DNA of 7,090 nucleotides from an uncultured Panacagrimonas sp. GTDB taxonomy: Bacteria > Pseudomonadota > Gammaproteobacteria > Nevskiales > Nevskiaceae. The number at the start of each line of letters is the position of its first letter. Positions within the stretch are counted from its first letter, which is position 1. The translations under genes and the position numbers were made by a program. The stretch spans positions 1-7,090 of the forward strand of contig CAMLNE010000229.1 of the NCBI GenBank assembly GCA_946481265.1, in the 5' to 3' direction. Below are positions 6,305 to 7,090 of this stretch, piece after piece. Under the pieces are notes generated by a model, which was not told where the DNA came from, searched no databases, and saw only the letters and a list, made by a program, of their open reading frames with translations.

Positions 6305-6928
6305 ATGAGCACGCAAAGCGTGGCCAACGCCACGGGTTCAGGTGTGGACCCAGGGCGGCGGCGGTTCCTGACGCTCGCAACTAGTGGCGTCGGCGCGGTC
6401 GGTGCCGGTTTCGTGGCATGGCCGTTTCTCGCTTCGCTCAAGCCGAGCGAGCGCGCCAAGGCGCTCGGAGCGCCAGTGACGCAGGACATTTCCCTGCTCG
6501 AGGCCGGGCAGAAGCTCAACGTGGCCTGGCGTGGCAAGCCGGTATGGATCGTCAAGCGCACGCCGGAGATGCTGGCGAGCCTTGAAAAGGTCAAGGACGA
6601 CCTCGCCGATCCGAACAGCGAGCAACCGCAGCAGCCCGCCTACATCCAGGGTGACGCCCGCGCGATCAAGCCGGAGATCCTGGTGATGATCGGTTCCTGC
6701 ACGCACCTGGGCTGTTCGCCCACCTTCCGCCCGGACCATCCGGCGCCGGAGATCGCGGCGGACTGGCAGGGCGGCTTCTATTGCCCCTGCCACGGTTCGA
6801 AGTTCGACCTGTCGGGACGCGTGTACAAGAACGTGCCGGCACCGATCAACCTGCAGGTGCCCCCCTATCGCTTCGAGAACGACACCACCGTCGTGATCGG
6901 CGAAGACCCGGTCGCCGCCGCGGCATAA
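6305..6928 (+). CDS. petA: Ubiquinol-cytochrome c reductase, Rieske iron-sulfur subunit
   Basis: This 207-residue protein is the Rieske [2Fe-2S] subunit of the cytochrome bc1 complex, which passes electrons from ubiquinol to cytochrome c1 at the periplasmic side of the inner membrane. A twin-arginine motif (GRRRFL, residues 17-22) precedes the single N-terminal membrane anchor (about 23-45), consistent with Tat insertion of a folded cluster domain. The cluster-binding boxes are CTHLGC (132-137) and CPCHGS (160-165). Cys132, His134, Cys160 and His163 are the cluster ligands, and Cys137 and Cys162 form the expected disulfide. GRVYKNVPAPINLQVPPY (about 171-188) is the conserved Pro-loop side. 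All key residues are present and the length is normal for proteobacteria. ATG at 6305 has AGGGGG (6290-6295) nine bases upstream. A TATAAT promoter lies about 100 bases upstream. The petB start follows after 16 bases, so the two are cotranscribed. Confidence 0.97.
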   Translation: MSTQSVANATGSGVDPGRRRFLTLATSGVGAVGAGFVAWPFLASLKPSERAKALGAPVTQDISLLEAGQKLNVAWRGKPVWIVKRTPEMLASLEKVKDDLADPNSEQPQQPAYIQGDARAIKPEILVMIGSCTHLGCSPTFRPDHPAPEIAADWQGGFYCPCHGSKFDLSGRVYKNVPAPINLQVPPYRFENDTTVVIGEDPVAAAA

Positions 6929-6944
6929 GGACGAGAACAAGAAC

Positions 6945-7090
6945 ATGGCCATCGTTCCCAATCCGCACAAGACCACCGGCTTCCTCGGCTGGATCGACGA
7001 TCGCTTCCCGCTGACGAAGCTGTGGAAGGATCATCTGACCGAGTACTACGCGCCGAAGAACTTCAACTTCTGGTACTACTTCGGCTCGCT
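6945..7090 (+). CDS. petB: Cytochrome b subunit of the bc1 complex, N-terminal fragment
   Basis: The first 48 codons of cytochrome b run off the end of the window. The full protein is the haem-binding membrane core of the bc1 complex, holding the quinol oxidation and quinone reduction sites. The visible part, with FLGWIDDRFPLTKLWKDHL followed by TEYYAPKNFNFWYYFGS, is the characteristic cytosolic N-terminal helix leading to the first membrane span in proteobacterial cytochrome b. Haem-ligand histidines lie beyond the window. ATG at 6945 follows the petA stop by 16 bases. The upstream sequence is purine-rich (AAGGACGAGAACAAG), with AAGGA rather far from the start, so coupling to petA translation may help initiation. 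petC (cytochrome c1) would be expected next. Confidence 0.95.
   Translation, partial: MAIVPNPHKTTGFLGWIDDRFPLTKLWKDHLTEYYAPKNFNFWYYFGS

Noticed and set aside
5106..6308. Long plus-strand open frames opposite the glycosyltransferase and small frame (5106-5486, 5662-6087, 5694-6308)
   Set aside because: The minus strand encodes clear glycosyltransferase motifs through 5007-5873. The plus-strand translations are Arg/Ser/Ala-rich with no family features, as expected of antisense shadows in high-GC DNA.

Overview
The window looks like chromosomal DNA from a high-GC Gram-negative gammaproteobacterium. The Rieske protein and the start of cytochrome b resemble those of Xanthomonadaceae-type bacteria (Lysobacter, Luteimonas and relatives). 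That placement is inferred from memory of family sequences, not from a search.

Positions 1-4931 (+ strand) hold the end of a capsule-type surface polysaccharide locus. It begins with the 3' part of a family 2 glycosyltransferase. Four export genes follow in one tightly packed run: kpsM-like permease, kpsT-like ATPase, kpsE-like inner-membrane/periplasmic adaptor and kpsD-like outer-membrane polysaccharide export protein. The first three junctions are stop/start overlaps and the last is a 3-base gap, so the five genes are almost certainly one translationally coupled operon. Together they form an ABC-transporter-dependent (group 2/3 capsule type) exporter: KpsM/KpsT drive polymer across the inner membrane, KpsE spans the periplasm, and KpsD provides the outer-membrane exit. 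The glycosyltransferase helps build the polymer.

Positions 4932-5006 are a short convergent intergenic region with two small stem-loops. Positions 6085-5007 (- strand) hold a second, complete glycosyltransferase of the Glyco_tranf_2_4 type. It is preceded by a 71-codon unidentified reading frame whose stop overlaps the glycosyltransferase start (ATGA).

Positions 6086-6304 form a divergent regulatory region with a consensus TATAAT box and a GC-rich inverted repeat in the presumed petA leader. Positions 6305-7090 (+ strand) hold complete petA (Rieske iron-sulfur subunit) and the first 48 codons of petB (cytochrome b) of the cytochrome bc1 complex, a housekeeping respiratory operon. The accessory polysaccharide locus therefore abuts a core operon on this side.

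I see no clearly novel system. The points most worth a second look are the unidentified small frame coupled to the minus-strand glycosyltransferase, the structured petA leader, and a serine where KpsT relatives have the Q-loop glutamine.
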